Positions 22,536 to 35,028 are shown, counted from the first letter of the stretch. The stretch: DNA of 64,000 nucleotides from Volvox africanus (GCA_030268105.1 BSDZ01000080.1:3783501-3847500), one strand, 5' to 3'. Made by a program: numbers and translations. The notes: generated by a model from the sequence alone, not told the origin.

Positions 22536-25500
22536 TCAGACCTTCCGGCGCTCACTGACCACGACCGCAAACACCAGCACCAGCACCAGCACCGACACCG
22601 CCCGCTGCACCTCCTCGTGTCGCTCCAGCACCCAGGCGTAGGGCCGCAGCAGCTCCGGCAGCGACTCGGGCCCCGGACCGCCCAGCCGCCACACATAGTA
22701 GAAGTAAGACCCGCTAACCGCCAGCAGGGCCCAGTCACGGATCAAGGCGACGGCACTGCCTGGCTGGGCGGCACGCCACTGCGAGGTTTGGACGGAAAGG
22801 GACGAAGCGCGCGTTCGCGGAGAGAGGTGCATCTCGCTACAGCACAAGGGGCAACAACCTTAAGATGGTGATGAGCCGTCCGAGGTGAGAGTTGGCCATG
22901 ACGCTTGAAGAGGGGGCTGCTGACGTCAGCTTTGCTACACGCCACTGCCAATGTGAGGGTGTGTGTAAGGTTGCCAAACTTACTGCGAAACACAACCTAC
23001 TGCTACACACGCACGCATAGGTACGTACCACACAAACGTCCTCACCGCCCTCCAACTTTCCTCTCTCCCGCAGGAGGCGCTCACCTGGACCAGGGCCGCG
23101 CGGCAGTGGCTGAGGCTGGCGGACGCCTCCGTCCGCATGGCGGCCAGTGAGGGGTCGTCCTGCGCCACCTCGCTGCTCACCTGCAGGTGGGAGATGCCCA
23201 GATGGGAGGCTCTTTGCCTGCATCCCTGGAGTAGTTGTAGTTGGGCCCTTCAATCCACCTTCAATCTCACAAACCCCCTGTCCGCCAGACAAACAAACCC
23301 TTTTGGTTGGGGAGCATTGCGCCAAAAGGGGGAGGCCGGGGGGGGACTACAGGGAATGCAGTCCCGTGGCCTGGGGAGAGCCCCCCCGGGTTCCTCCAGG
23401 GACCAGATCGCAATCGCGTCTCCCCTTTTCTCTTCCCCCGTGTGAAGACTGAGGAGCTCCCGGGGTCCGCTCCATCCGCGCTATGGAATAGGCGTACCCA
23501 TGGGCATACCCACCTGCCTCAACTTGCCCGCCCCAAAGTATCGAGGTTGGCTTCGACTCCCAGCCAGGTGCCCCGGGGGTCGGCAGTCCGGATGCGGATC
23601 CGGTCGACCGTCGCTCTTCCTCGGGCCGATCAACCCACCTTGGCCTCCAGGATCCTCAAGAAGTAGATGAACCAGCGGTACACGTCACCCATGTCGTTGC
23701 ACGTTTGGAACACCTTCGCCGTCTGCCCCCGCCGCATCTTGACAACCCCTGGCGGTGGGTCGGGGCCGGTGGGTGGGGTCACAACTGGGGTTGGTCAACC
23801 GCGTCCACGGAGAGTGAGCTGCTCCGCACCAAAAGGCTATCAGGGTTACCTGATGCTCCGGCTGGCGGTGACGACTCCAACCCCTGCCCGCACTTCACAA
23901 GGGAGAGTCAACAGAGGGGAACTGCAAAATCCGGCAGCGCTCCGCGCGCTGAGGGGTCAGTGTAGGCTCCCGGCAGCTAACACGCGTCCCAAGCACCTCC
24001 CTTGTTCCCATTGTTGCCATCGACACGCGGTCACGGCACCCGAGAACGGGCAGGAGCTGGAGTCACAGGCTGTCTTCCGTGGTATGCTGAAATGCTGGAG
24101 CAAACTCTCCTCTTACCCGCCATAAGGTCCCTCTCCCATCTCCCTTTACCTACCTATCTGCCCACCTACCCACCTACCCAGCAAACTTCCCGCCACCTTA
24201 CCTTCGAACACCTTGCCGTTGTTGTAGCACAGCGCCAATGTCCCAATGGCCATAATTTGGGGTATCGCGCAAAACCGGAACACGAGGACGCTACGCAGCT
24301 GCCTCAAGTACTGCAAGCAGTACGGCAGATGCCGTAGAGCGTCCGTAATCTGCGTTGCAGGTATATTGCAGGACAGCACGAGACGGACCATCCGCCCGTT
24401 AATTAGTCAGTTACGTGACCACGATGGTTTCGGCGCCAAGTACGGTTACCTGACCACGAGCATACATACTCCCGGTATAAATAGGCCTTATGGTTTGGGG
24501 GTTGCAACAGATGGGGCGACCTGACCGGCCCCCCGGACTCACCATGTGGTTGAGGCACTGCACAGCCTGCTTGCGGTTAACTGGGTCCTTGAAGTACTCC
24601 AGGGAGGTGCTGTACTGACCCCATATTTCCCGGGGCCAGAACATGCGGGGAGCGGGCTCCTCCTGGATGTCTTCCTGATGCCGTACAGTACGAAGGTGGG
24701 AAACGGGCAGTAATAGCTAATGGTGACAGCGCATGAGGTTCGGGCGGACGTCCACAACCGGATGCGGCCTTTAGCTTCCAGGTGTACTTGCAGCAAGTAC
24801 ACGTTTGCGGCAACATCACTAGGGTTTTAGGGCTAAAACCTTTACCTTTTCAGGCTGTAAACCCTAAACCCTAAATGTACGGCAATGGGTTTCCAGCAGG
24901 GGCTCAGTCCAGGTCCGCCTCTCAGGGCGGTCTCGGCATTCTCCGCCACCAACCATCTTCCAGGGGCGGCGTCGTACCGCTCACAGCTTGGGGTCCTGAC
25001 TCATCATCGCCCGGCCTCTGCACCTCGCGCGCTAACACGTACACGTACGGCAGGTGTACGTCCAATTGCCCTGAGACATGTCCGATGGGCCGCTAGGACT
25101 TTCCCCACTGACCGCACCAGATAGTCGCGGATGATGTTGGTTTTCTGCAAGAACAGCCCCATGTGGTTGGACAAGTCCTCCTGGGCCCGCACAGAGGGGG
25201 CCTCCAGCCCGCATGCGGCTGGAGGCGGCGAGGGAGGGAGGGAGGGGCCAGAAGAGGGACCGGGGGGAGGGGCAGTGGGAGGGAGGATACGGCAAGCGGG
25301 GAGTGTCGATACACAAATAAAAGCGGTGAGTGACGTACGCCGCAAAGAAATGAACCATATTCGCCGTACTTTCCGTTGTTACAATGCAACGGAGATACTG
25401 TGAGTAACAGTATTTGCTAGCGGGCGACTGATCCCCGGGCAACTCACCGAACAGCTGCGACAAACCGATTCCCACCAGCCCCGCCACGTAGTGGCAGTAC

Positions 25501-26834
25501 ATGTCGTAATCATCTACCGTGATGACCTACGGGGGCAAGGAGCGGCAACAGGGAGGCCGTACACGTATGTACCACACGGATGGTGAGGCGCAAAGTCAGT
25601 GAAGCGGATGGCTCAGTCTGCAGACCCGGGGGGGAGGTTGGGGGGGATTATTCACAATCATCTCGAGCCCTGCGCCCACCCTCATGCCGGTACGGAAACA
25701 CGATCTGGATCCAGTGGATCCTTCCTCCATGTAGAATTCCCGGGATGCTGCTGTTCCGCATTCCCCCTCTTTCCCCTTGGGCTTGTGCTCGTAGACTGGG
25801 CCTGGCCCCAACCCCTGCCCGCCTCCCCAGCGCCAGCCGCCGCCACCACCGCCAGACCCGACCTGCAGCCGCTCGTCCTATTACCAAATTCCTCTCCTGC
25901 GGCTTCTCCTCCAATCTCCCCATCCTCATACAGCCGGCCTGCGCACCTCCTTTTCTATAAACTCCGCCATGCCGTATCCCATTCGCCTAGTGATGTCAGC
26001 GATGACCTGTTGATACACGTCCTCCAGCCTAAGGAAGATATCCACCACGATGTTGAACTTGGACATCAGCCGCTTGTAATGATTATACCCACACGACATC
26101 GTGAAACCCCTACATGGTGTTTCAAGGTGGGGTGGGGTGTGACATTGGTGTGGAGATTTGTAAGGTCACCTGAAACTGCGCTGGCACCGCCAAGCTTCCC
26201 GGTGCACAGCTTATGATATCTCAGTAATGTGCTGCGCACATTATTGTAGAGCATGGCATGAAATCGTCCAGTCATCGACTAAGGAATATGGCATCCGTAC
26301 AAGTGCATGAATAGGGACGCGCGGAGATTGCTCTTTGATACGCACAACATCCCTTCGATGCAACATCAATTGACTTACCTTTTATAAATATTCTCATGAA
26401 AGAGTTTCAGTTGGTCAACCTTAAAGCCGACCTCCAGCGCCATGTCATCCTCGACAGTGTCAAGCCCCCGCAGCACCAGGTAAAATACGCATACAGCATT
26501 GCGGAGTGGATTCGGCAACTGCTGAATGACGATAGCAAAGCTACGGGATGGGCGGAGTTGGGTGGTCAACACATTACGCGCGGGCAAACAAGTAACCATA
26601 CCAAAATTGACCTTACCTTCGCGACACATCGTTTAATATTCCATAGCAAAACGCCAAGTCCGGGTCCGCCGGTAGCCTAGTCACTTGGCGCGCGTCGCGT
26701 GCCATACGCACCTTTGGGAAGAGCGCCACCGAGTGCTTGTTAAACATTGTGATAAAAACGTTTTTACATAACATGACACTCACCAAAGGTATCAGTTCAT
26801 CGGGATGGGAGAGGATCTCACCCAGCTTGCCCAT
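22536..26834 (-). CDS. SQS: Squalene synthase (farnesyl-diphosphate farnesyltransferase), complete, 11 exons
   Basis: Joins two farnesyl diphosphates, via presqualene diphosphate with NADPH, to squalene, the first committed step of sterol synthesis on the ER. Exons, in order: 26834-26784, 26711-26617, 26540-26379, 26109-25947, 25526-25448, 25218-25118, 24674-24543, 24349-24202, 23748-23639, 23180-23085, 22778-22536. All introns are GT-AG and phases agree, giving 459 residues, normal for the family. Start [13 protein letters not shown] matches plant enzymes. Visible motifs: [20 protein letters not shown] (about 46-65), first Asp-rich site DTVEDD (76-81), [30 protein letters not shown] (167-183), [17 protein letters not shown] with the second Asp pair (D215, D219), RMFWPREIW, and [20 protein letters not shown]. 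The C-terminus has a hydrophobic anchor ([13 protein letters not shown]) then basic residues SERRKV, as in ER tail-anchored squalene synthases. No broken residue seen. Confidence 0.96.
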
Positions 26835-27224
26835 CTCGAACTAGTCTGCGTTGTAACGTCTGGCAAAGTGCCTTAATACTGCAAGTTTGAAATATGATCT
26901 GCGACAAGTACACAATCGCCTACAGGAATACAGACTTGCTAGCATTAGTCGCAAAAAGTCCCGTAATCCGGAAAATAAAGTAGAAGTACGACAGTGCACT
27001 CATGTCATCGTGTGCTCCGTCGATCATGCATGTCATCAGCAGATCACTCAGAAGTGCGATACTAACACACTAGCTATAGGTCCTTAGTGTGCTATTTGAA
27101 TCGTGCTGCGATAAGAGGCTCCGAACAGGCGGCGGCTGACGAGTCAGGGCATAAGTCCACCCTACTAATTAGCATCCATGCTATTATAGACAATTTAATT
27201 TGTGCATAGGGATCCTTGGAAAGC
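26835..27224. promoter_or_regulatory. Divergent intergenic region between squalene synthase and TOC75
   Basis: About 390 bp separate the squalene synthase ATG (minus) from the proposed TOC75 ATG (plus), so both promoters and 5' UTRs must fit here if the TOC75 start is right. The stretch is AT-richer than the flanking exons. No specific binding site or TATA box is claimed. Confidence 0.5.
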
Positions 27225-27560
27225 ATGCTGGGGAGGACGGCGACGTGTCACAGCCAAGGCCGACTGGCTGCGCGGCCGACACCTCGCGTCGTAACTCGTC
27301 CGCTCTCTGCCCGCGTACAAGCCTCGCACTCTCAACCTAGTCAAAGTAGTCCGGAATGCTCTAGCAGTGGCAGCTGCGCTGGGTCGACGGTGAAGCAGCC
27401 ATCTTCTGTCGGCCAGCATAGAATTTTTAGAATCCCTTCTGCGCTTTCCGCGTTTGTTCTAGTCCCAAACTTTGGCGGCTTTGGAGGAGGTGGTGCAGGG
27501 CGAGGTGGCGGAGGCGGTGGAGGCAGTGGCGGTGGTCATGGCAGCGAAAATGGGCACCCC
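27225..27560 (+). CDS. TOC75: Probable 5' exon(s) of TOC75: transit peptide and polyglycine
   Basis: Detail of the uncertain 5' part. The ATG-started frame is Arg/Ser/Ala-rich without acidic residues, as expected of a chlorophyte plastid transit peptide, and reaches a VQAS-type cleavage context at about residue 33. A possible acceptor TTGTTCTAG precedes CCCAAACTTTGG, from which the frame reads PNFGGFGGGGAGRGGGGGGG. In land-plant Toc75 a polyglycine stretch after the plastid-import part directs envelope sorting. Past about 27560 the plus frame becomes unlike Toc75 while the antisense frame is hydrophobic, so an intron probably starts there. Confidence 0.5.
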
Positions 27561-30500
27561 GATAGCGGATGGGCCGTTCCGCTGTTTGAGCTCGCGGCGA
27601 ACGCTGAGGATAAAGACCCAGATCATAAAAAGGGTCGCAACTGGAAAGGTCTTATCACGGATACAGAGGATCTGGAGCATAAGCCCGGCGAGCGCACCGG
27701 AACGAACCGCTGCGTCGAAATAGTCATCGAGGGCTGGCCGGAGGTCGGCAACTTGCCCACCGAGGTGGGGCGCTGCCGAATCCTCGCGTACACACGTTTC
27801 TCTCCTGGTGGAAACACGTCCCTTGTGTCCCTTTTGTGGTTCTTTCCTGCCGTATGTTAGAACGAGTCGGGGCGAGTCTAGCACTACACTCCTATCAGTC
27901 GTATGAGTCCTCGGCACACACACCACCATCCAGTGGTGTGTTCGGGAGCGCCACGGGGTGCTTCCATTGCTGCACCCTCTCAGCAACCACACAGGGCATC
28001 AACAGACGATCATTGCGCATCCACGTGAAGAGATCTGCGTACTTCGACAGCTGCATGGCAGGGCATGAGAGCTCACGACAGGTCCATGTCCCATCGTCCC
28101 GCGCATATCCGCGGCGTGTATGTATGTATGTATGTATGGTTATATGTATATAACCCCCCTCTCCGACCTTCCTGACATTCACACACCCTTTCCCCAAGTG
28201 ATGCACATCCGTCTCAACATCACTGTCGCACTCTTCCCGAGCTCCTCTCCTCTCCGCCCCTCTCTCACCGCACATCTCTTCGCGACCCCGATCTGTTGCA
28301 CCTCCCCCCCCCGCTCAGGCGGACCTCAAGGACCTGCTGACGGTGCAGGCGGGCCACATCTTCGAGAAGCAGGATCTCCTGGACGACCGCAGAAAACTGG
28401 AAATGTGAGGCAGGGGCCAGGTCGGGGGGGGGAGGGAAGGCTCTAGCCGGTGCTTCATCAGGAGGCGCCCGGGAAGTATGTTCTCTGGAATATGGGGTTC
28501 TTGCCGGGCCTGGGCTTTTGGCCAACCTTGCGCCCTTCACGGGCCCGTCTGGACACCTCCCCGGGTAGTTGGGTGCGGTGGGATCAGATGTGCTGAGGCA
28601 GCTGCGCGGGGTCGCAGCAGCTGCAATGCCTCGGAAGGGGGGGGGCTAGACAGCTGGCGTTGCGGAGTGAAGCTGGGTAGGACTGGGTTTGGGGACGGAC
28701 GACCCCTTCACTGGACTAAGGACCCGTTGTTGCCGTTCGCGCTGTTCTTCGCCAAGGGTTGGGGGCACTGAGGGCGCAAGAGGGTGGAGAGGAGGGGGCA
28801 CCCGGCAAGGCATTCCCGCCCAGTGCACAAACCCACCCGCAGCAACGTCATGAGGAAGAGAAACAGTATGCTGCCGATGCACGGGAAGGGACGTGTTTTA
28901 GGGCCTTGTGGATGGTCGTACTGTTGATTAGTCATGATGTCAGTTGCCAGCCTAACATGCCGGGTAATCGGAAGATGCCGGGTTCCGGTTAGGGTGGTAT
29001 TCTTCAGCCTGGTCAGTCGGGTGAGGTTTGGGCGGCCTCTCAGCTGCCGGGGGAATGTGGCTGGCACCGGGAGCGAGCCATGTGCCGAACATGTTGGATC
29101 GGGGCCTGGAGATGAGTGAGGAGGGAATTAGGGCATTGGGACTGGGGCTGGTGTGGTGGGACGGATCTCGGCACATCCCCAGGATGGGGTGATGGTCGGT
29201 GCGAAAGGCAGCGCTTGGAGTCTGGGTTGTTCCAGGCTTGAACCCGAATCCCTAGGGCGGGTTGCGGGTTAGGAAGATGGGCCGAGAAGGGTTTCTGGAT
29301 CCAGTAGCTGACTCGCTTCTGGCCGCCAGGTCCACGCAACCGCCTCTGCCTCCGCGGAGGTTCATGCCTCTTATGGCGCTCCAGGAGGGGGAGCGGCGTG
29401 TTGACTTCTCGTTTTGTGAGCGGTGGTGTCTACGAGGGTCTCTTCCGGGTCGGTAGCCGCGCGGGGTCGGGGGCTGAAATGGGGGCTGGGGCCGGGCCGG
29501 GCCGGTATTCGGGGTGGCGGCCTGGGTGCAGTGGATGGGTGGATGCGGTGACCTCCACCAGCCGCCTCCCGTGTCTATTGGCGTTCATTGCGTGGACGCC
29601 ATCTTCTCATGGCCCTCTGGTTGTCTTCTGTTGGCACCACCTGTTGAGATGATCTATACACATGCGTGTATATGAGAAGGCGAATGAGAAGGAAGAAAGA
29701 AGTAATACCGCGAGGGTGAGGGCGGGGAGCTTTCCCTTCTGACGTCACCATCATAATATTGAAATTACGCCAGTCGTAGCCTGGCGTGTGTTAAGGGGTT
29801 TGGGAGCTGAGGGGTTGCATATATAGCCTCTATCCTTTGTATGTACGCCCGCACCTCATCGCTGAGGTGGAGGGGTACAACGGGGAGCTGGGTGTGGAAG
29901 TACCCCTCCCCTGCTACGGAGGGTAGCAGGGGAGGGGTATGATGTGGCGGTCACGGCGGTTGTACAACACTACTACACCAACGCACTGCCCTTACATGCT
30001 GCTGCTCCACACCCCCTGTCGATCCGGGCTTTCTTCCGCTTCTCTTCCCGCTGACCGGCTGGATGTCTGAATCGCGGAATGGTCGGCCCTGCCTGGCCCT
30101 GATGGCCCCTCCTCCCTCCCCCCACCGCTGCTGACTCAGCCAATACGAAGATTACATCGCAGAGGTGGAGATCCGAACCGAATTCGTTGATGACGTGTCC
30201 AACCACCAACGGGTGGTGTACCGTTTCACTCCACACAAGTTCCGCGGCATCAACGCCATCGATATCAAGGGTGCCTCGTTGATGCCGGCGGAGGAGATAG
30301 AGCGCATCTGCTCTGACTGCCTGCCGCCGCAGTCCTACATGGTGGACATCGCGGTCATGGACAAGGTCCGGAATCGCATAGAGCAGTGGTACGTGGTGAT
30401 GGGGCGGGGGCGGGGACTGGGGCGGGGGCTGGAGATCGGGAGAGCCACCCCATCAGGGAGGGGGAAAACGTCGGTGTTAAGGTTGTTCCAGAGTACGGCA

Positions 30501-33500
30501 AAAGAAAGTTAAATGCGGGACTTGTCTAGTGCTTGGATTGCGTTTAATCTTTGGGCTCGGCTGAGGAGGAGCGGCGTGGGGTTTGAGACTGCTCCTGCTG
30601 CTGCTGCGTTGTTTTGCAATTCACATCGACTTATGGCATGCCTTGGAGACGCTTCCTCGCATTTCTCTTCATCTCGCAGTTCCCGATTAAGCAACCCCCT
30701 TCTCCCCCTTCTCCCCCTCATAAACACTTATCACGTGCACATGTTAACGCAGGTACCAGTCTCGCGGCCTTCCCTTCTGCTATGTGGGTTTCTTTGACGG
30801 CATGGAGGACGGCATTCTGCGCGCCAATGTCACCGAGGCCAAGGTCGACAATGTCTCGGTTCGCTTCGTGCGGCCCAAGCTGACGGGCGACTCGGAGCTC
30901 GAGTACAGCGTGCACGACGAGGGCAGGGTGGTGAAGGCCGAGAACGTCATTGAGGCCTCGGGCTTCAAGGTGTGGTCGGGCGGGAAGGGGGGTTCGGGAA
31001 ACCAGGGAGCAGGCCCTGGGGGGACGGGGTGGGAGAGGGGGCTCTGGACAGCTAGCGAGAATCTCAGAACATTATGGAGCGGGAGGGGTAGGCAGGGTGT
31101 GAATAGAGTTTGGGTTTTGAATCAGGGTTTTAATCTGATTGAGAGAGACCCATGGGTTTCCCTTAATCCCCCGAAGACCCCCTCCCCCCGCCAGGGTGAG
31201 CCGAACCTGAGCTCCTCCGCACCTCCGCCCCTGCGGGCCCCTCCCCGCCACTTTGGCCCGCAGAAAGGGAACCACTACCATGTAGAGGACGGCTATGATG
31301 CCATGAATTCCATCTTCGCGTGCGGTCTGCTGGAGGATATCAACATAGAGCCCGAGCAGGACCCCCAGGACGTCAATAAGATCAACGTCAAGATACGTTG
31401 CGAGGAGGTGCAGCCGAAGAGCATGGAGGTGCGAGTGCCTGCTTCGGATGGGCGGGTGGGTGCATGGAGGTCCGACGGTTTTGGTGGTGGGTGGTGGTGG
31501 TGGTGGTGGTAGTGTTAGTGGTTGCCATTTCGGCGCGCCTCTTATATTTCTACCAATCTGCATCGTCGTGTGTCCTTTCCCACCATACTCTGCGCCTCAT
31601 CGCAGTTCCCTCCCCTGACAACCTCTCCTGAGGTTAGAGCCCCTTCTCCTCCTTCCCCGCCTCGTGCACGCTCGCGCTCCTACCTGTCACCCCTGCACGC
31701 CTCTCCCTCCCCCGCTTTCGCTTGACTACCCCGTCCCCCCGTCCCTCCCCTCCCCCCATCACACCCCTTATCCCCCCCCCGCAGCTGGACCTGGACTGGT
31801 CGTTCCAGCTAAAGAACGGCCTGCCCTCCCTGACCCGCCAGTCCCTTATCCCCGGGGGCTCGGTGGAGGTTACCCACGAGAACCTGTTCGGGAACTCCGA
31901 GTCCGCCACTCTGTCGCTGTCGGCCTCCGACTGGAGGAACCCCTCCGCCGACCTGGGCTTCACCTTCTCGTACAGCGAGCCCTTCTACAAGCCGCACACG
32001 ACCAGGAGCATGCAGGTGGGGATGCGGCTGAAAGGGGGGTGGAAGAGCGGTGGGGAGGGGAAAGGGATGGAGCAGCTCGGGAATGCTGTGCGGTTAGTCT
32101 TTCTGGAGCTGAGGGCGGCGGCTACTGGAATTGCGGGGACTGGGCATGGCAGCAGCAAGCAGCGGCAAAGAGTTTCCTGCAACTACAGCTCCTCCGATTT
32201 ACTCTTTCTCCCCGATGCAGCGCAATCTCGTTCCTGGCTCCACGGGGTTATCGTAGAACTATCAGCCGAGTCCTCACCGTCGGCTCTGCTCCCGGGTGCC
32301 CGGTAAAGGACGTGATTGTTTCGCGGTGCAGCCGCGTAGACTTCGGGGGTGCGGTTGAAAAGGGGAAGAGGGGTGGGGACAAGAATTCGGTAATCTTCCG
32401 AGTGCTCGTGTTGATGCCGGTAGCGGCCTTGCTCATCTGGCCCTCATCGAGAAGATGCACTCCGTCGACCGCTCCCTCCCTCACTTCTGTCCCCCCTCAT
32501 ATATATATGTATATATGTATACCCTGCACTCCACACCCAAAGCTCTTCAACACGCGCAAGACCTCCACCATCTTCACTCCGGGAGGCGAGTCGGAGGTGC
32601 CGCCCGTCTACGTTGACCGATTCGGGTTGAAGGGCTGGACGAGCCAGATCACTGGGCAGGACAACAAGGCGAGTCAGGGGGGGTTGGAGGGTTCGTGATT
32701 CGGGGAGGGGAGGAGGGGAACGTGGTGTGAAGGAGGTTGAGAGCACGGGGCTCTAGGTGATGGGAGGAGGGGAGGCTGGTTTCGGAGTTCCGGCTTTCCC
32801 TCGCCCCTCCCCGCGTTCTTGTAAATTCACAAAAATACTACAAAACAAATTTCATTTGTATACCTTTCTGCCACCCAGGAGGTGCGAATAATCGCGCGCG
32901 CGTGTGTGTGTGTGTGTTTGTGCGCTCGCGCGCCCCTACAGATATCTGTGGGTTGCTTTGCCCCCCCCCCCCCATCTTCAGGATGTGAACGCAGCGTCCT
33001 TGTCCTCTCTCGTCTCCTTTGCCATCCGCGCAGGTCGAGCACGCGCTGATGCTGCAGCTGGTGAGCACCCTGGACGAGAACGGCCAGGTGGTGGCCAAGG
33101 GAACCAAGGTGCAGCGGGGGTACTACGCAGACAACGGCCCGCCCACAACTGTATCGGGGAATGGTCGTGATCTCAGCCTGTCGTACCAGGGCTTCTTCGT
33201 ACTTGACGACGTCCGGTTTATAAACGGCAACCAGCTGGGGACACGGATGGCATTCCAGGTGAGTGTGTTTTGGATGGGGGGGAAAGGTGGGGTGACCCCA
33301 GGTCGGTACGTGATGTGACAGGAGGGAGGGAAGTCGTCCGGGAGTGCAGTGCGGGCGGTTGGGGTCGGTTGCTTCCGAGGTGGCAGAGATGATTAATACA
33401 AAATCTATTCGTACTGAAAATCTGAGGCACCTCATGGTGCAGTGCTGTACGCTAAAGGATCTGAGCCCCTTGCTAACGTGCGTGCGGATGTGTATCTGAT

Positions 33501-35028
33501 GTGTATGTGTTTGTGTGTCGTGGGGGAGATACGGATGCTCCCAGGATGGCTTGTCTGGCGCAACTGTCGTGTGCAAAGTCGCTGGTTGAGCTGTTGGTAG
33601 GTTCTTTGGCACAGAGAGTGAGTCAGTAGCTGCATAGTACAAGAGGAGCTGTACATTTTGTACGACACAATAATGGCTATGATGTCCGTATCATTCGTAC
33701 TGAAAATCTGAGAGGCACCCAGATCTACTGGGTGACCTGATGTCCCTTTTCATGACTGAGCCATCGCTGTGCGCGAGGCACGGGGGTTTGGTGCCGCCTC
33801 TCCCTCCGACCTCCCGGGGTTCGGGTTTTTGCATTTTGTTTCCCTGCGTTCTGATGGATATTATCCCCGCTAGACGTCATCGTCCACCATCGCGGTTAGT
33901 CATACTTTACAGCAGCGCCTTTACAGCGGTATCGTGTCTCGTTTATTCGTCTTCCCCTTCTCCCCCCCCCCCCCACGACCCCTCTTCACACGACCCCTCT
34001 TCACACGACCCCTCTTCACACGACCCCTCTTCACACGACCCCTCTTCACACGACCCCTCTTCACACGACCCCTCTCCACACGACCCCTCTCCACACGACC
34101 CCTCTCCACACGACCCCTCTCCACACGACCCCTCTCCACACGACCCCTCCCGCCACGTGCGCAGGTGGATCAGGGCCTGAACCCATCCATCCGGTTGCCT
34201 GGGGGCCGCAAGCTGGGCCTGTCGGGCGGCATCTACAACCGAGCCACTGCGTCCTACACCAAATTCATGGAGGCGCCCTTCCTACCCAAGCTCACTACCG
34301 AGCAGCTCTGGAAGGACCGAAAGGCGCCGTACACTGTTGTATTGCATGCTAAGGCAGGCAATGCGCTGGGCGAGCTGGCGTCGTACGACTACTTCTCCCT
34401 AGGCGGGCCGTATAGTGTGCGCGGCTACAGCCATGGCGAGATCGGTGCTGCGAGGAGGTTCCTCGAGCTGGCGTCTGAAGTGGGTGGTGCGGGGGGTGCT
34501 GTGGCGCATCCTGTCTGTTGAGTTCTTGTCGTTATTTGAAATTTGAAATCAAGCGAGTGGATTTCACCAACGAACATATCCAGTCTGTTCGTGCACAATC
34601 GCTAACCTGTCCCCGCAGCGAGGTTGGGGAAATCACTGATGAACCCATTGCCGCGCAGTTCTCTTCACTTATCTTTCCATCGCCGTTCTTATACCTGTTG
34701 TCCATGCTGTCCTCTGCTGTCTATCCTCCCGGTCCCCGCCATCCTGTCTCGTCCATCTCACTGCTTCGATAATTGTTACATGCAGGTGCGCGTGCCATTG
34801 AAGAACTTCCGGATGCCAGGTACGGCATACGGCTTTGTGGAGTACGCGAGCGACTTGGGCAGTGGCCGTGAGCTCAACGGGAGTCCAACTGAGTATTACC
34901 GGAAGCCGGGTCGCGGCATGTCGTACGGAGTCGGCATTAAAGCCCTCGGCGCTTGCCGCTTTGAGTATGCTCGCGATTGCAACGCGGGCTCTGGGACCTT
35001 CCTAGTCAACTTCGGGGAGCGCTTCTGA
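27225..35028 (+). CDS. TOC75: TOC75, chloroplast outer-envelope protein import channel (Omp85 family)
   Basis: Beta-barrel channel of the TOC translocon in the outer chloroplast envelope. Supported exons: 28319-28404, 30140-30388, 30753-30969, 31264-31428, 31785-32015, 32543-32668, 33034-33258, 34165-34479, 34786-35028; phases agree throughout (619 codons with stop). They cover POTRA domains (DLLTVQAGHIFEKQDLLDD; DKVRNRIEQWYQSRGLPF; YDAMNSIFACGLLEDINIEP) and then the barrel: GGSVEVTHENLFGNSESATL, VPPVYVDRFGLKGW, GPPTTVSGNGRDLSLSYQG, the signature FSLGGPYSVRGYSHGEIGAA, and the terminal strand GTFLVNFGERF. The 5' end is less certain: an ATG at 27225 opens a transit-peptide-like sequence (MLGRTATCHSQGRLAARPTP... 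SARVQAS) followed near 27470 by a polyglycine stretch, a known feature of the bipartite Toc75 presequence. Exon(s) joining it to 28319 were not resolved. The intron after 32668 uses a GC donor. Confidence 0.93.
28117..28138 (+). repeat. (GTAT)n microsatellite
   Basis: About five GTAT/TATG units in the unresolved 5' intron region of TOC75. Confidence 0.8.
32669..33033 (+). other. Non-canonical GC-AG intron of TOC75
   Basis: The exon ends AACAAG and the intron begins GCGAGT. The acceptor is CGCGCAG before GTCGAGCACGCG. Only this donor keeps phase 0 on both sides; the nearby GT (GTCAGG) would shift the frame. GC-AG introns are a known minor class. The intron also holds a (GT)n/(CG)n run near 32898-32932 and a C tract near 32961. 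Confidence 0.75.
33976..34140 (+). repeat. 15-bp minisatellite, 11 units, beside a TOC75 splice acceptor
   Basis: Perfect units CGACCCCTCTTCACA (six) followed by CGACCCCTCTCCACA (five), then a partial unit, ending about 20 bp before the acceptor of the exon at 34165. The array is pyrimidine-rich on the coding strand and sits where the polypyrimidine tract should be. The two variants are blocked rather than interspersed, showing local unit expansion. Confidence 0.95.

Noticed and set aside
26230..26290. Minus-strand [10 protein letters not shown] as a squalene synthase exon
   Set aside because: It resembles the plant DWHYSC segment, but phase and donor do not fit and a stop follows. The exon starting at 26109 ([15 protein letters not shown]) fits in phase and was used instead.
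31663..32698. 344-residue plus frame
   Set aside because: It overlaps two TOC75 exons in the wrong frame and is otherwise intronic; no motif.
33740..34521. Long plus frames with repeated HDPSS or TRPLF units
   Set aside because: These are readings of the 15-bp minisatellite inside a TOC75 intron, not a repeat protein.
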